From the NCBI GenBank assembly GCA_964454015.1, contig CAYVQF010000039.1, positions 1-53,199 of the forward strand: a stretch of 53,199 bases of DNA, in the 5' to 3' direction. Source of the DNA: CAYVQF01 sp964454015 (GTDB taxonomy: Bacteria > Myxococcota_A > Bradymonadia > UBA4248). Each line of letters begins with the position of its first letter. Position 1 is the stretch's first letter. Below are positions 1 through 9,761 of the stretch, in pieces. A program made the translations under genes and the position numbers. A model generated the notes under the pieces. That model saw only the letters and a list, made by a program, of their open reading frames with translations. It was not told where the DNA came from and made no database searches.

Positions 1-83
1 CTAGGCGCGCGCACGCCCCCCGAGGCGTGGTTTCCCCTGCAAACCAAGCCCCTTTTGGGATCCACCTCCGTCGAGGCGTACCC

Positions 84-506
84 TCACCACGTGCCCACGT
101 TCGCCATCGACACCCAGGGTTCGGCCACCGGCAGGGGCTCGCCGCGCTGCAAAAACTCGATGGAGATGTGGTCCGGCGATTGGACGAAGGCCATGCGCCC
201 GTCCCGGGGCGGACGGTTGATGGTGACGCCCGCCGCCTGCAGACGCGCACAAAATTCATAAATATTATCGACCTCGTAGGCCAAGTGACCAAAATTACGC
301 GCGTTGCCGTAATCCTCCTCGCTGTCCCAGTTGTAGGTCAGCTCCAGAAATCCCTCGCCGTCATCGGGCGCCGCCAGGAAAACCAAGGTAAAACGCCCCC
401 CTTCATGCTCCATCCGGCGCACCTCGCGCAAGCCCAACAGCTCGCAGTAGAAATGCAAAGAAGATTCTAGATTTTTCACTCTAACCATACTGTGTAAAAA
501 ACGCAT
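84..506 (-). CDS. gloA: Glyoxalase I (lactoylglutathione lyase), VOC family
   Basis: Lactoylglutathione lyase converts the hemithioacetal of methylglyoxal and glutathione to S-lactoylglutathione in the cytoplasm. The 140-residue length and the start MRFLHSMVRV match bacterial GloA closely. All four expected metal ligands are visible: His5, Glu55 (in LELTYNW), His74 (in FGHLAYEV) and Glu117 (in ISIEF). The start is set by a strong AGGAGG ribosome site just upstream of the ATG at 506. The gene stands alone and is divergent from the CAP-domain lipoprotein gene. Metal preference cannot be told from the sequence. Confidence 0.92.
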   Translation of the reverse strand: MRFLHSMVRVKNLESSLHFYCELLGLREVRRMEHEGGRFTLVFLAAPDDGEGFLELTYNWDSEEDYGNARNFGHLAYEVDNIYEFCARLQAAGVTINRPPRDGRMAFVQSPDHISIEFLQRGEPLPVAEPWVSMANVGTW

Positions 507-726
507 TTTTCCTCCTACTCATACTCCAAAGCCACACCGAGCGCCCGCCGCGCTCCAGCCCCGAGACCGGGGCCGACCCAAGGCAGTGCCCTGCCCCAGC
601 GAGGCTGTCAAGGTAGGGTGCGCCCTTGACCGCGCAAGGCCCCGGCGCCCTCTTGGCATCCCAGCCTCCTTTTGCCATAGTTGAGGAAGTGTCCGCCCAC
701 CCGACGCCCTTCGCCGAGGACGACCC

Positions 727-1359
727 ATGCAAGCAAACCAACGCCGCCTCTCTCTCTGGACCCCCTGCGCCCTCGCCGCGCTCCTCCTGGCCTTGGCGCT
801 GGTTGGGCTCAACGCCTGCGAGGAGGAAGGGGGCGCAGAGGCCGAGCTTGGCGCCGACCTGGTGGACGGCAGTGAAGAGCTCGGCGTCGACGCTACCGAC
901 GACACCGATGGGGTGCCCGCGGACCTCCATGTGACGCCCGACGCCAGCACGCCAGACGTCGACGTCAGCGGCGAGTGCCCGCCCACGGCGACGGACGAAC
1001 CGTGCCGGGTCTTCTTGTTGGTCAATCAGGAGCGCGCCACGGCTGGCGTCCCGCCCTACACCTACAACCGCGAGCTCGCCCTCGCCGCCCAGCTCCACGC
1101 CATCGACATGGCCGAGAACGACTATTTCAGCCACACCTCGCTGGATGGGCGCAAATTCTCCGAACGCATCCTCGCCGCCGGTTACACCGGCTCCCCCCGC
1201 GGCGAAAATATCGCCTGGGGGCAGCGCACCCCTGAAGCCGTCATGAGCTCCTGGATGAACTCCAGCGGCCACCGGGCCAACATCCTCGCCACGGGCAGCA
1301 ACGAGATCGGCGTCGGCTTCTATCAGAACCGCTGGGTGCAGTGCTTTGGGCGGCGCTAG
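727..1359 (+). CDS. CAP (SCP/PR1)-domain lipoprotein
   Basis: This is a secreted or outer-membrane lipoprotein with a CAP domain; the function of bacterial CAP proteins is poorly known. Residues 1-31 form a lipoprotein signal ending in LNAC (Cys31). Residues 32-82 are a very acidic Asp/Glu-rich linker. The CAP domain fills residues 92-208, with His124, His136, the GENIAWG motif (159-165) and GHRANIL (181-187), all hallmarks of the family. A GAGG site lies 7 nt before the ATG. It is monocistronic by spacing. The acidic linker resembles those of the lipoproteins at 31263-32297 and 39175-40530. Confidence 0.9.
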   Translation: MQANQRRLSLWTPCALAALLLALALVGLNACEEEGGAEAELGADLVDGSEELGVDATDDTDGVPADLHVTPDASTPDVDVSGECPPTATDEPCRVFLLVNQERATAGVPPYTYNRELALAAQLHAIDMAENDYFSHTSLDGRKFSERILAAGYTGSPRGENIAWGQRTPEAVMSSWMNSSGHRANILATGSNEIGVGFYQNRWVQCFGRR

Positions 1360-1549
1360 CGGCCCCGCCGCGACCGTCGGCGCACGCCACCCAAGGGCGC
1401 GGTCATCTTGACGCCACCCGGCGAAAGCCATAGACAAACGGCCTCGGAGACGCTCGAGCGTCCTCGCTCTTTCCGCGCGATCGCCGGCTCCGCCCAGCGG
1501 CACAACCTAGACAACGCCTGAGAAAGACTCAAGCAACCACCGGATAAAC

Positions 1550-2857
1550 ATGAAGATTCAATTCATCTACCCTGCCTTCGAACGGCACGCCCAATCGCAC
1601 CCTGAGCTGCGCGAATCCGTCCCGGCCAACGAGTATGTCGGCTCTCCCAGCCTGGGCATCGCCAGCGTCGCCGCCTGCACCCCTGCAGAGCACAGCGTCG
1701 CCTTCGTGGACGATCGCATTCACCCCGTGACCGAGGCGACCCTCCCCGAGGCGGACCTCTACGCTCTCTCCTTTTTCACCCCCGCCGCAGAGCGCGCCAT
1801 GGCCATCGCCGATCTCCTCCGCCAGCAGGGCAAGAAGGTGGTGGCTGGCGGCATCTTCCCCACCATGATGCCCGAGGTCGTGGCCCCCCACTTCGACGCC
1901 GTCATTGTCGGCGAAGGCGAGGGCGTGTGGGCCGAGCTGGTGGCCGATGCGGCGCGCGGCACCCTCGAGCCGCGCTATCAGATGAGCGAGCCCCTCGACC
2001 TGGCGACGGTGCCACCGCCCAACGTCGACCTCTACATGGACGCCGAGACCCCCGAGGTGCCCATGGACGACTACCCACTCCAGATCTCCCGTGGCTGCCC
2101 CGCAGCTTGTAACGCCTGCGTCCTGCCGGGCTGCATGGGCAAGGAAATCCGTTTCTTCCCCGAAGAGACCGTGCGCCACACCGTCGAGCGCTATTCGGCG
2201 CGCGGCAAGCGTTGCAACCTCACGGAAGACACCTCCTTCATGCCCATGCCCAAGATCCGGCGCCGCTTCCGCAAGCTCCTGGATGATCTGGCTCAGATGC
2301 GGGAGACCATGGACGTCAAGCTCTCCTACATCGGCACCTCCATGCCATTCTTGCTCGGCATGGACCCCAAGATCATCGCCGACATCCAGCGCGCCGGCGT
2401 CTTCCGCTTCTATTTGGTCGGCGGTTTCGATCCCGTCACCCAAGGCGCCTTTGGTCCTGGCGATCCGAAAATGTTGGAGAAGGCCGAGCGCTGCGTGCGC
2501 CTCTGCCAGGAATACGGGGTGGAGCCCTATGTCTCCTTCCTGGTCGGCAACGAAGGCGATGACGAGGGCACCTTCGACCGCATGCTGCAATTCTCCGACA
2601 AGGTGGAGCTGCGCATCGCCGAGTTCGCCGTGGCGACGCCCTACCCCGGCACCCCCATGTGGCACAAGCTGGTGGCTGAGGATCGTATCCTCCACCGCCG
2701 CTGGACCAAGTACAACGATGCCAACGTGGTCTTCAAGCCCAAGCAGATGAGCCCCGAGCGGCTGCAAGAGGGCTACCTCTACCTCTGGCGCGAGTTCTAC
2801 AAGACACGGCAGAACCTGGCCGAAGCCGACTACGACCTGCGCACCATCCAATTCTAG
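1550..2857 (+). CDS. B12-binding-type radical SAM protein
   Basis: A cytoplasmic radical SAM enzyme of unknown substrate. The N-terminal third (about 1-150) looks like the Rossmann-type cobalamin-binding region of the B12-binding radical SAM class (stretches such as KKVVAGGIFPTMMPEVV and DAVIVGEGEG), but no DxHxxG cobalamin-ligand motif is seen. The radical SAM cluster motif is clear: Cys183, Cys187 and Cys190 in RGCPAACNAC, spaced CX3CX2C. A C-terminal SAM-barrel region follows with VGNEGDDEGTFDRML and ATPYPGTPMW. At 435 residues it is complete. It precedes the condensin operon by 89 nt on the same strand, so co-transcription is possible but unproven. No clear ribosome site is seen. Confidence 0.85.
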   Translation: MKIQFIYPAFERHAQSHPELRESVPANEYVGSPSLGIASVAACTPAEHSVAFVDDRIHPVTEATLPEADLYALSFFTPAAERAMAIADLLRQQGKKVVAGGIFPTMMPEVVAPHFDAVIVGEGEGVWAELVADAARGTLEPRYQMSEPLDLATVPPPNVDLYMDAETPEVPMDDYPLQISRGCPAACNACVLPGCMGKEIRFFPEETVRHTVERYSARGKRCNLTEDTSFMPMPKIRRRFRKLLDDLAQMRETMDVKLSYIGTSMPFLLGMDPKIIADIQRAGVFRFYLVGGFDPVTQGAFGPGDPKMLEKAERCVRLCQEYGVEPYVSFLVGNEGDDEGTFDRMLQFSDKVELRIAEFAVATPYPGTPMWHKLVAEDRILHRRWTKYNDANVVFKPKQMSPERLQEGYLYLWREFYKTRQNLAEADYDLRTIQF

Positions 2858-2946
2858 TTGGCGCCGCGCCCGCAGGCGGCCGCAACGGCGCACCTCTCAA
2901 CCATTGCCACCCGCGACGCCGGCCCACCCCGTCGCCAACGAGCGCC

Positions 2947-4455
2947 ATGGATCTCCTCCCTGAAGAACTCCCCTTTGAGCCCCAGCTCTTTACGGCAGAC
3001 GCCGCCCGCGACGCCTCCCTGGTGCGGCGCCTCCGGGTGCTCTTGCACACCTTTCCCCTCTTCCAGATGCGCGCCGCCGACGCGCGCCGCGATGAAGAGC
3101 TGCGCCATTACGACACCCTCGCCTTGGCCCTGAAAGTCCTCGACGTCATCGCCGAGCGCATGGGCATGGAAGACGAGGCGGATCGCGAGATCATCGACTT
3201 TGCCCTGCGCCCCCTCCTCGAGGCCATGGACAAGGCGGCCCGCACCTTCCCCGATCGCCGCCGCCACGAAGCCATCACCGATCGCGTCCTCGGCGCCTTG
3301 CGCAACGACCAAGAAGGGCGACGCCCCTTCAAGATCCCCTACACCGAGCTCCAGCCCAACGGCCGGGTCGCCGTGCGCAAGCTCGAGTTCCGCCTGGTGC
3401 AGGACGCCTTCAGCCTCATGGGCGGGACCGTGCTCCGCCTCACCAATGAAGCGGTCAACCTCTTCTTCAACGCCCTCGAGCTCGACATCGAGGACGCCCA
3501 AGCGGCCACCGAAGCCATCGTCCACTCCCAGCTCGCCCGCGGCCGCTTCGATGAGGCCTTGCGCTCGGCCCACTACGCCCTGCGCCAATCGCGCCTCTAC
3601 CGCGACCGGCTCTCGCGCCTCCTGCGCGACACCCAGCGCGACATCGGCCGCGTCGACTGGCGCGAAGAGGCCCCCCGCCTCATCGACGACGCCATGAAGC
3701 ACCTCGAAGCGCGCCTGGACACGGAGCGCGGCATCCTGGAGTCCACCCACGAGCGCCTCGATCATCTCCCGGCCGGGACCTCCGAGGCCGAGGCCGTGGC
3801 CCGCATCTCCGACGTCATGCAGCAATGCATCGACACCCACACCACCTTACAACGCGAGCTGATGTCGGCCCGCACCACCTTCCTCGACAGCCAAGCCCGC
3901 CAATCCTTCCTGCCCGCGGTGGTCCAAGCGCGCCCCGAGCTCCTCCACGAGGTCCTCACTCCCCTGCTGGCCCAAGGCACCAAACAGGTCATGGACATCC
4001 TCGAGCGCACCGTGCCCCTGCTCTTGGCACCCAAGCCCCAGGCCATGCCCTCCCTCCTCTTCCTCTTCGACGGCCTGCTCCGCCCGCGCCGCCAGCCGCG
4101 CACCGAGTGGATCCACATCGAACCCATCGACCCCGAACGCAGCCTGCGCGACGTCGCCCGTTATGGCGACAGCGAGCGCGCCGCCGCCGAGCTCATCCTC
4201 CGCGCCCTGGCGCCGCGCACGGCCCTCTCGGATCTCCTCCTCGATCTGCGCCACGCCAACACCGCCCCCTCGGTCATCGAGGTCGTGGTCCTCTTGGCCT
4301 TGCAGCACTTCGACATCGAGGGCCTGGAGCACCCCATCGTCAAAGCCGAAATCCGCGCCCGTCACGGCCTGCAAGACGCCGACTTCTTTGGCGACGACCT
4401 CTGGCTCAGCCCCCTCCCGCCTACCACGACCGATGAGGCCAGCGCCGCGCCCTGA
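2947..4455 (+). CDS. Kleisin-like subunit of a condensin-like (Wadjet/MksB-type) operon
   Basis: First gene of a four-gene set ending at 10268. The 502-residue protein is soluble and almost wholly helical, with no signal peptide. Its size and its place before a 251-residue protein and a giant SMC-like ATPase match the JetA/MksB kleisin position. The N-terminal 80 residues could be winged-helix. Residues 150-240 (LRLTNEAVNLFFNALELD, then AIVHSQLARGRFDEAL) and a coiled stretch at about 255-330 form the middle. I do not see the usual DUF3375 sequence pattern of type I JetA, so this would be a divergent member. Assignment rests mainly on gene order and helical character. Confidence 0.6.
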   Translation: MDLLPEELPFEPQLFTADAARDASLVRRLRVLLHTFPLFQMRAADARRDEELRHYDTLALALKVLDVIAERMGMEDEADREIIDFALRPLLEAMDKAARTFPDRRRHEAITDRVLGALRNDQEGRRPFKIPYTELQPNGRVAVRKLEFRLVQDAFSLMGGTVLRLTNEAVNLFFNALELDIEDAQAATEAIVHSQLARGRFDEALRSAHYALRQSRLYRDRLSRLLRDTQRDIGRVDWREEAPRLIDDAMKHLEARLDTERGILESTHERLDHLPAGTSEAEAVARISDVMQQCIDTHTTLQRELMSARTTFLDSQARQSFLPAVVQARPELLHEVLTPLLAQGTKQVMDILERTVPLLLAPKPQAMPSLLFLFDGLLRPRRQPRTEWIHIEPIDPERSLRDVARYGDSERAAAELILRALAPRTALSDLLLDLRHANTAPSVIEVVVLLALQHFDIEGLEHPIVKAEIRARHGLQDADFFGDDLWLSPLPPTTTDEASAAP

Positions 4456-4496
4456 CGCGCGGTCCAGGCCTCCTCAAAGCCCCAAGAGCGCCCACC

Positions 4497-5252
4497 ATGG
4501 CAATCGAAAGAGAAGACATATTTCGCGCCGGCCGCCTCCTCCAGTGGGGCCTGCAGCCGCGGGTGCGCCCCGTCCAGTCCAGCGAGTACGCCGACCTGGT
4601 CCAAGACTACATTCAGCGCAGCGCCTTCCGCGACGTCGTCGAGGAGATGGCCGACGGCCTCGGCCTCTACCTCCTCGACGTCAGCGAGCACGGCATCGTC
4701 CTCTCGCCGCGGGAAGACTCGGTCTTTCTCCTCCGCTCCGCTGATTTCCGGCCCGGCTCCACCCGCGCCGAAGACCGCCTCCTCGACGGGCTGGTCCAGG
4801 TCACCATCGCCGCCACGGTCTTTCCCCGCGCCCGCGACCTGGAAGACGACGTCGACCGCCCCCGTCCCCCCCTCACGGTCGACGAGGTCGAAGAACAGCT
4901 CCGCACCCTCTGTGCGCGTTTCGCCGAGCAGAGCCGCAACGCGCCCGATCCGCGCCTCGACGACGAGGAGACCGGACTCTACGAAGCCTGGCGCGTCTAT
5001 GACAAACGCTACGCCGTCAAAGAAACCCGCGATGAACGCCAGGCGCGCTCCTCCACCCGCCGCATCATCGAGTACGGTCTCGAGCGCCTGCGTGAGTTCG
5101 GCTGCTTCGTCGAGACCCAGCTCGCCACCAAGCAAGCCTGGCAGCCCACCCGACGCTACAACGTCCTGGTTCAAGAACTCGCTGCGTCCCGGCTCTTCGA
5201 AGAGGTCCACAAGATCCTCGAGGGCGCCAACTTCACCGAGGAAGAGGTCTAA
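4497..5252 (+). CDS. MksE/JetB-like small condensin subunit
   Basis: A 251-residue soluble protein lying 41 nt after the kleisin-like gene and directly abutting the SMC-like gene: the TAA stop ends at 5252 and the next ATG begins at 5253. Size, position and tight coupling match JetB/MksE (KITE-type winged-helix proteins that bind the kleisin). Visible features are an N-terminal AGRLLQWG segment, a helical middle rich in Arg and Glu, and a C-terminal VLVQELAASRLFEEV segment. No catalytic motif is present. The family call is by context; sequence similarity was not tested. Confidence 0.6.
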   Translation: MAIEREDIFRAGRLLQWGLQPRVRPVQSSEYADLVQDYIQRSAFRDVVEEMADGLGLYLLDVSEHGIVLSPREDSVFLLRSADFRPGSTRAEDRLLDGLVQVTIAATVFPRARDLEDDVDRPRPPLTVDEVEEQLRTLCARFAEQSRNAPDPRLDDEETGLYEAWRVYDKRYAVKETRDERQARSSTRRIIEYGLERLREFGCFVETQLATKQAWQPTRRYNVLVQELAASRLFEEVHKILEGANFTEEEV

Positions 5253-8200
5253 ATGCCCAAGCTCGCTCGCCTTCGCCTGGTCTCCATTGGGCACCCCAAC
5301 GCCCGCATGCAAGATCTCAACTTGGACTTCGTCGATGCCAACAACCAGCCCATGGACTCCACCATCTGGCTGCGCAACGGCGGCGGCAAATCCTCCATCC
5401 TCAACCTCTTCTTCGCCATGCTGCGCACGGGACGCCGCGACTTCCTCGGCGGCAAAGCCGACTCCAAACGGCGCCAGATCGAGGACTACGTCCTCAACAA
5501 CGATCGCAGCATCGTCGCCGCCGAGTGGGAGCTCGACGTCCCCGACGACACCCTCCACTTCGCCCGCGAACCCGGCCGCTTCATCACGGGCGTCTTCTAC
5601 GAGCGCGCCCCTGGGCGCGAGGGCCTCCGGCGCCTCTTCTTCTCCTCCCGCGTCGCCGAAGATGAGCCCGAATCCACCCTCGCCGGGCTCCCTATCGATG
5701 TCATCGATGAGGAGGGAAAGAGCCACCGCCGCACCTTGGCCTCCTTCCGCCAAGCTTGGACCGCCTTGCGCGACCGCGTCCCCCACCTCCAGCCCAGCGC
5801 CACCGAAGTCCAGAGCGAGTGGCGCGAGCGCCTCAACGACGCCGGCCTCGATCCCGACCTCTTCCGCTATCAGCTCCGCATGAACATGCGCGAAGGCGGC
5901 GCCGACGAGCTCTTCCGCTTCAGCAGCACCGAAGCCTTCATCGACTTCTTGCTCGAGCTCACCGTCGATCCGACCCGCGGCGAAACCGTCTCGGAGAACC
6001 TCGTCACCTTCCGCAAACAACTCCAGCGGCGCAAACACGAGCTCTTGCCCGACCACCAGCTCTCCACGGGCCTCATCGAGCGCCTGACGCCCCTGGCCGA
6101 GCTCGCCGAGCGCCGCGCCCAGAGCCAGCGCGAGATGCTGCAGACGGCCCAGCGCGCCCAAGATCTCAAACACGCCATCGCCTACACGGCGCAGCAATTG
6201 GCAGGCGAGGCCGAAAGCGCTGCCGCTGGCATCGACGCCACGCGCCGTGAAGCCAATCACTTCCACCAAGAATCGGCCGCCATGCGCGGGCGCGCCGTAG
6301 CCGTCAAACGCGACGCCCTGCAAACCAAAAGACGCCAGGTCGAACAGAGCGCCATCGCCGCCAAAGAGAACGAAGTCGCCGCCCGTCGCGATGCCACGGT
6401 CTGGCGCGCCGCTGTCCCCCATCGCGAGGCCGAGCTGGCAGACAACGAAGCCAGGGCCTACCGCAAAAATTTCGAAAACCGCCAGGTCGAGCAAGCCCCC
6501 CTCTTGGAGGATCTCAAGCAGACCGCGACCACCTACGTCGCCGCCTTGCGTCACCAAGCCGCCGTCCAGCGCGAACGCCAGGCGGCGCTCAAAGAAGAGG
6601 TCCACACCCGCGAGGTCGAGGCGCGCACCCTCGAGACCCAGGCCGCCGAGCAGGAACGCAACGCCGCCGCACTCGGCGTCACCCTGCAGAACATCGAGAA
6701 CAACCTCAAGGTCATCGACGAACAGCGCCTGCGCCTGTGTCAATCCACCGCCCTGCCCGAGGGGATGGCGCCGGAGCTCTTCACCGCGCAGTTGCGCGAG
6801 AAAATCCTGCGCCTCGAAGGGCGACTGCGCGACTTTGCCGATGAACGCGAGCGCCTCGAGGGCGTGGAAGACGAAGTCAATCGCGCCGTCCAGAGCCATC
6901 AACGCGACCTCGCCACGCAGCTCGCCAAGCTCGAACAGCTCGAAGGCGAGTCCCGCGTCGCCCGCGAAGAACGCGCCGTCCTCGAAGCCGACAAGGTGCT
7001 CCAGCGCGCCCTCGAGCTCGAGGCCATCGACCTCGACGCCCTCCCAGACGACACACCGGCCCTGCTGCACCGCCGGGTCCTGGAGCAACAGGAGCTCATC
7101 GCCCGCCTCCGCACGGAGCGCGCCAGCCTCGACCGCGCCCGCCTCCATCTGCAGGAGTACAGCCTCATGCCCCCCACCCCCGAGGTGGAGCAGATGCTGC
7201 AAGTGCTGCGCGGACGGGTCTCGGCCGCCTCGGGCTGGGCCTATATCGCCGAGAATTTCCCCCCCGAAAGCGAGACGCGCCTCGCCATCGTCCGCGCCGT
7301 TCCTGAGATCGCCCAGGGCTTGGTCGTCGCGGCGCGCGACTTCGAGAAGGCCATCAACCTCCTCCAGGCCGCCGACTACGCCCCGGAGATCCCCGTCGTC
7401 ATCGCCACCCCTGACGCCCTCAGCCCCGACACCCTCGCGCCTACCCAAGGACGGCGCGTGGTCCTGGGCCCCCAGAACAACGCCTGGTTCGATCACAACG
7501 CGGGGCGCAACGAGCTGCTCCATATCGAAGAGCGCTGTGACGCCCTCGAACACCGCATCCGCGCCGCCGTCACCACCCAGGCCGAGATCGCCGACCTCAC
7601 CCACAAGCTGCGCCACTTCCGCAGCCGCTACTCCCGCGGCTGGTTCGCCCAGCGTCAGGCCCTGCTCACCCAGGCCAACGCTGCCATCGACGACTTCCGC
7701 GCCCGCCTCGAGGCCGCAGAAGACGAGCGCCAGCGCCTCCACGAGTCGCGCCGCCTCAACGAACATGGCACCGAGGCCGCGCGCAAAGAGATCGTCACCC
7801 TGCAAGCCGCCACGGAGCGCCTGGAGCACTTCATCGAGCACTTCGAGAGCAAGGCCCCGGGCTGGCAAGCCGAATTCGAGGAGAAGTTCCAGCACCGCGA
7901 GCAGATGCGTGAGGAGGCATCCACCCTGCGCCTCCAAGCCGACAAGGTGCGCGCCCAAGCACGCAAAGCCGGCGAAAACATTGAACCCTTGGCCGAAGAA
8001 GCTCGGCTCCTGGAGGCGCAGATCGCCCAGGTCCGCTACCTCGACGCCCAGCCCAAGGCGGCACCCGGGCCGGTGGAAGAGCTGCGCATGCGCTTCGAGC
8101 GCCTCCGTGAGCTCTTCGAGGGCGAGATGGGCAGCGATGAGTTGCTGCGCATGGCGGAGCACTTCGAGAGCCAGGCCCAGAAGCACCGCCGTGAACTGAA

Positions 8201-9713
8201 CCGACTCGTCCGCGATGGCGTGACCTTGACGGAGGTCGCCCAAGCCATCGCCCAGCTCGCCAACCCCAACGACATCGAGGTCAACCGCGAGCGCGCCGAG
8301 GAACACTTGGTGCTGGCGCAGAACAAAGTCTACGAGCTCGACTACGAGCTCAAGCTCCTGGCCAGCCAGGAAGACGACCTGGAGAAGCTGTGGTTCTCCC
8401 TGGGCAAGCCCAGTCTGCCCGACGCCCTGCCCCAGGATCTCGACGTCACCGCCTACATCGCCCACTGTGAGGCCGAGGCCGTGCGCCTCACGGCCCTCGC
8501 CGAGAAGACGAGCGCCGCCATCCGCGAGACCGAGCGCCTGGCCGCCGAGCGACAGCACCAAGCCCAGTCCTTGAACAAGGATCTGGAACGCCTCCTGTCG
8601 ATCTTGCGCAGCCACGAAGGCTTCCTGCCCCCCGTGAAAGAGGAGCGCACCCGCACCACCGAAGACGGCGGCCCCCTCAGCGTCGAGGCAGCCGAGGTCG
8701 CTGACGAAATCGGCCGCATCGAGCGCCAGCTCCAACACGCCCGCGAAGTCGCCGACAGCTTGGACGAGAGGCGCAAGAGCGCCGTCACCAGCCTGCGCAA
8801 GTGGACCTCCGATCCTCGCTTCGAGAACCTGCGCAGCGAGATCGCCACCCGCTTCCGCGCCCTCGACGCCGAGAGCCTCGAGAGCGGCGCCGCCCAGTTC
8901 CGGGAATCGCTCATTTTACGCGTGCGCGAGATCAGCGCCACCCTCGACGACGTCGACCGCCACCGCATGCTCTTGACCAAGCTGGTCCTCAACGCCGCCG
9001 AGGAAGGACTGCGCCAGCTCAAGCTCGCCGACCGCGCCAGCCACGTCCCCCTGGAAGTGCCCGAGATCGGTGGCGCCCAGTTCTTGCGCATCTCCACCAA
9101 AGAGCCCCTCACCCCTACGGCCCGCATCGAGATGATCGCCCAGCTCGTCGACGAGATGGTGGACGACGACGACTTCCCCACGGGCGTCTACCTGGTCCAG
9201 CGCGCCGTGCGCCAGCTCGCCCGCCCCTTCCGCGTCAGGGTCCTCAACCCCGACCCGGCTTCGCCCCAGCGCTACGTGTCCATCACCGACACGGCGCGCT
9301 TCAGCGGCGGGGAGCAGCTCACCTGCGCCATCCTCCTCTACTGCACCTTGGCCAACGTCCGCGCCCGCGCCCGCGGCCAGAACCGCCAGCCATCGAGCGT
9401 GCTCCTCTTGGACAACCCCATCGGGCGCGCCTCCCGGGTGCGCTTCCTCGACATGCAGCGTCACTTCGCGCGCGCCATGGGCATTCAGCTCGTCTACACC
9501 ACCGCCGTCAACGATCACGAGGCGCTGAGCATCTTGCCCAATATCATTCGGCTGCGGAACGAGCGCATCGACCGCAACCGCGGTCATCGCCTGCTCGAAC
9601 ACGACGAGGCGGGGGAGCCTGGTGAGGAAATCATCGGCCTCCTCGAATCCACCCGGGTTGCGAAACACGAAGATTCCCTGCATCCTCCAGCCATCGACAC
9701 CGACGCGACCTGA
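5253..9713 (+). CDS. SMC-like coiled-coil ATPase (JetC/MksF-type)
   Basis: A 1486-residue ATPase with a split head and long coiled coil, the motor candidate of the operon. The P-loop is at residues 43-47 (RNGGGKSS). A long Glu/Arg/Gln-rich coiled coil runs from about 260 to 1250, interrupted near 640-760 and 880-920. The signature motif is FSGGEQ at 1350-1355, and the Walker B strand is VLLLDNP with Asp1387. The residue after the Walker B Asp is Asn1388, where most ABC and SMC ATPases have the catalytic Glu. The stretch LVYTTAVNDHEAL after it resembles a D-loop/switch region. Its length exceeds MukB-type MksF proteins of about 900-1200 residues. It starts immediately after the previous stop codon, implying coupled translation. 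Confidence 0.8.
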   Translation: MPKLARLRLVSIGHPNARMQDLNLDFVDANNQPMDSTIWLRNGGGKSSILNLFFAMLRTGRRDFLGGKADSKRRQIEDYVLNNDRSIVAAEWELDVPDDTLHFAREPGRFITGVFYERAPGREGLRRLFFSSRVAEDEPESTLAGLPIDVIDEEGKSHRRTLASFRQAWTALRDRVPHLQPSATEVQSEWRERLNDAGLDPDLFRYQLRMNMREGGADELFRFSSTEAFIDFLLELTVDPTRGETVSENLVTFRKQLQRRKHELLPDHQLSTGLIERLTPLAELAERRAQSQREMLQTAQRAQDLKHAIAYTAQQLAGEAESAAAGIDATRREANHFHQESAAMRGRAVAVKRDALQTKRRQVEQSAIAAKENEVAARRDATVWRAAVPHREAELADNEARAYRKNFENRQVEQAPLLEDLKQTATTYVAALRHQAAVQRERQAALKEEVHTREVEARTLETQAAEQERNAAALGVTLQNIENNLKVIDEQRLRLCQSTALPEGMAPELFTAQLREKILRLEGRLRDFADERERLEGVEDEVNRAVQSHQRDLATQLAKLEQLEGESRVAREERAVLEADKVLQRALELEAIDLDALPDDTPALLHRRVLEQQELIARLRTERASLDRARLHLQEYSLMPPTPEVEQMLQVLRGRVSAASGWAYIAENFPPESETRLAIVRAVPEIAQGLVVAARDFEKAINLLQAADYAPEIPVVIATPDALSPDTLAPTQGRRVVLGPQNNAWFDHNAGRNELLHIEERCDALEHRIRAAVTTQAEIADLTHKLRHFRSRYSRGWFAQRQALLTQANAAIDDFRARLEAAEDERQRLHESRRLNEHGTEAARKEIVTLQAATERLEHFIEHFESKAPGWQAEFEEKFQHREQMREEASTLRLQADKVRAQARKAGENIEPLAEEARLLEAQIAQVRYLDAQPKAAPGPVEELRMRFERLRELFEGEMGSDELLRMAEHFESQAQKHRRELNRLVRDGVTLTEVAQAIAQLANPNDIEVNRERAEEHLVLAQNKVYELDYELKLLASQEDDLEKLWFSLGKPSLPDALPQDLDVTAYIAHCEAEAVRLTALAEKTSAAIRETERLAAERQHQAQSLNKDLERLLSILRSHEGFLPPVKEERTRTTEDGGPLSVEAAEVADEIGRIERQLQHAREVADSLDERRKSAVTSLRKWTSDPRFENLRSEIATRFRALDAESLESGAAQFRESLILRVREISATLDDVDRHRMLLTKLVLNAAEEGLRQLKLADRASHVPLEVPEIGGAQFLRISTKEPLTPTARIEMIAQLVDEMVDDDDFPTGVYLVQRAVRQLARPFRVRVLNPDPASPQRYVSITDTARFSGGEQLTCAILLYCTLANVRARARGQNRQPSSVLLLDNPIGRASRVRFLDMQRHFARAMGIQLVYTTAVNDHEALSILPNIIRLRNERIDRNRGHRLLEHDEAGEPGEEIIGLLESTRVAKHEDSLHPPAIDTDAT

Positions 9714-9761
9714 TCCTGCCCCAACTTCACCCCGCGTCGCCTTGCCTCAGGGAGATGGCCC

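Noticed and set aside
481..1503. A 340-codon minus-strand frame over the CAP gene
   Set aside because: It mirrors the CAP-domain gene, which has a lipobox, ribosome site and conserved motifs on the plus strand.
4362..8738. A 1458-codon open frame on the minus strand opposite the condensin genes
   Set aside because: It is antisense to three genes with clear motifs, is low-complexity in Leu/Gly/Ala/Glu, and shows no domain. High GC makes such mirror frames common.
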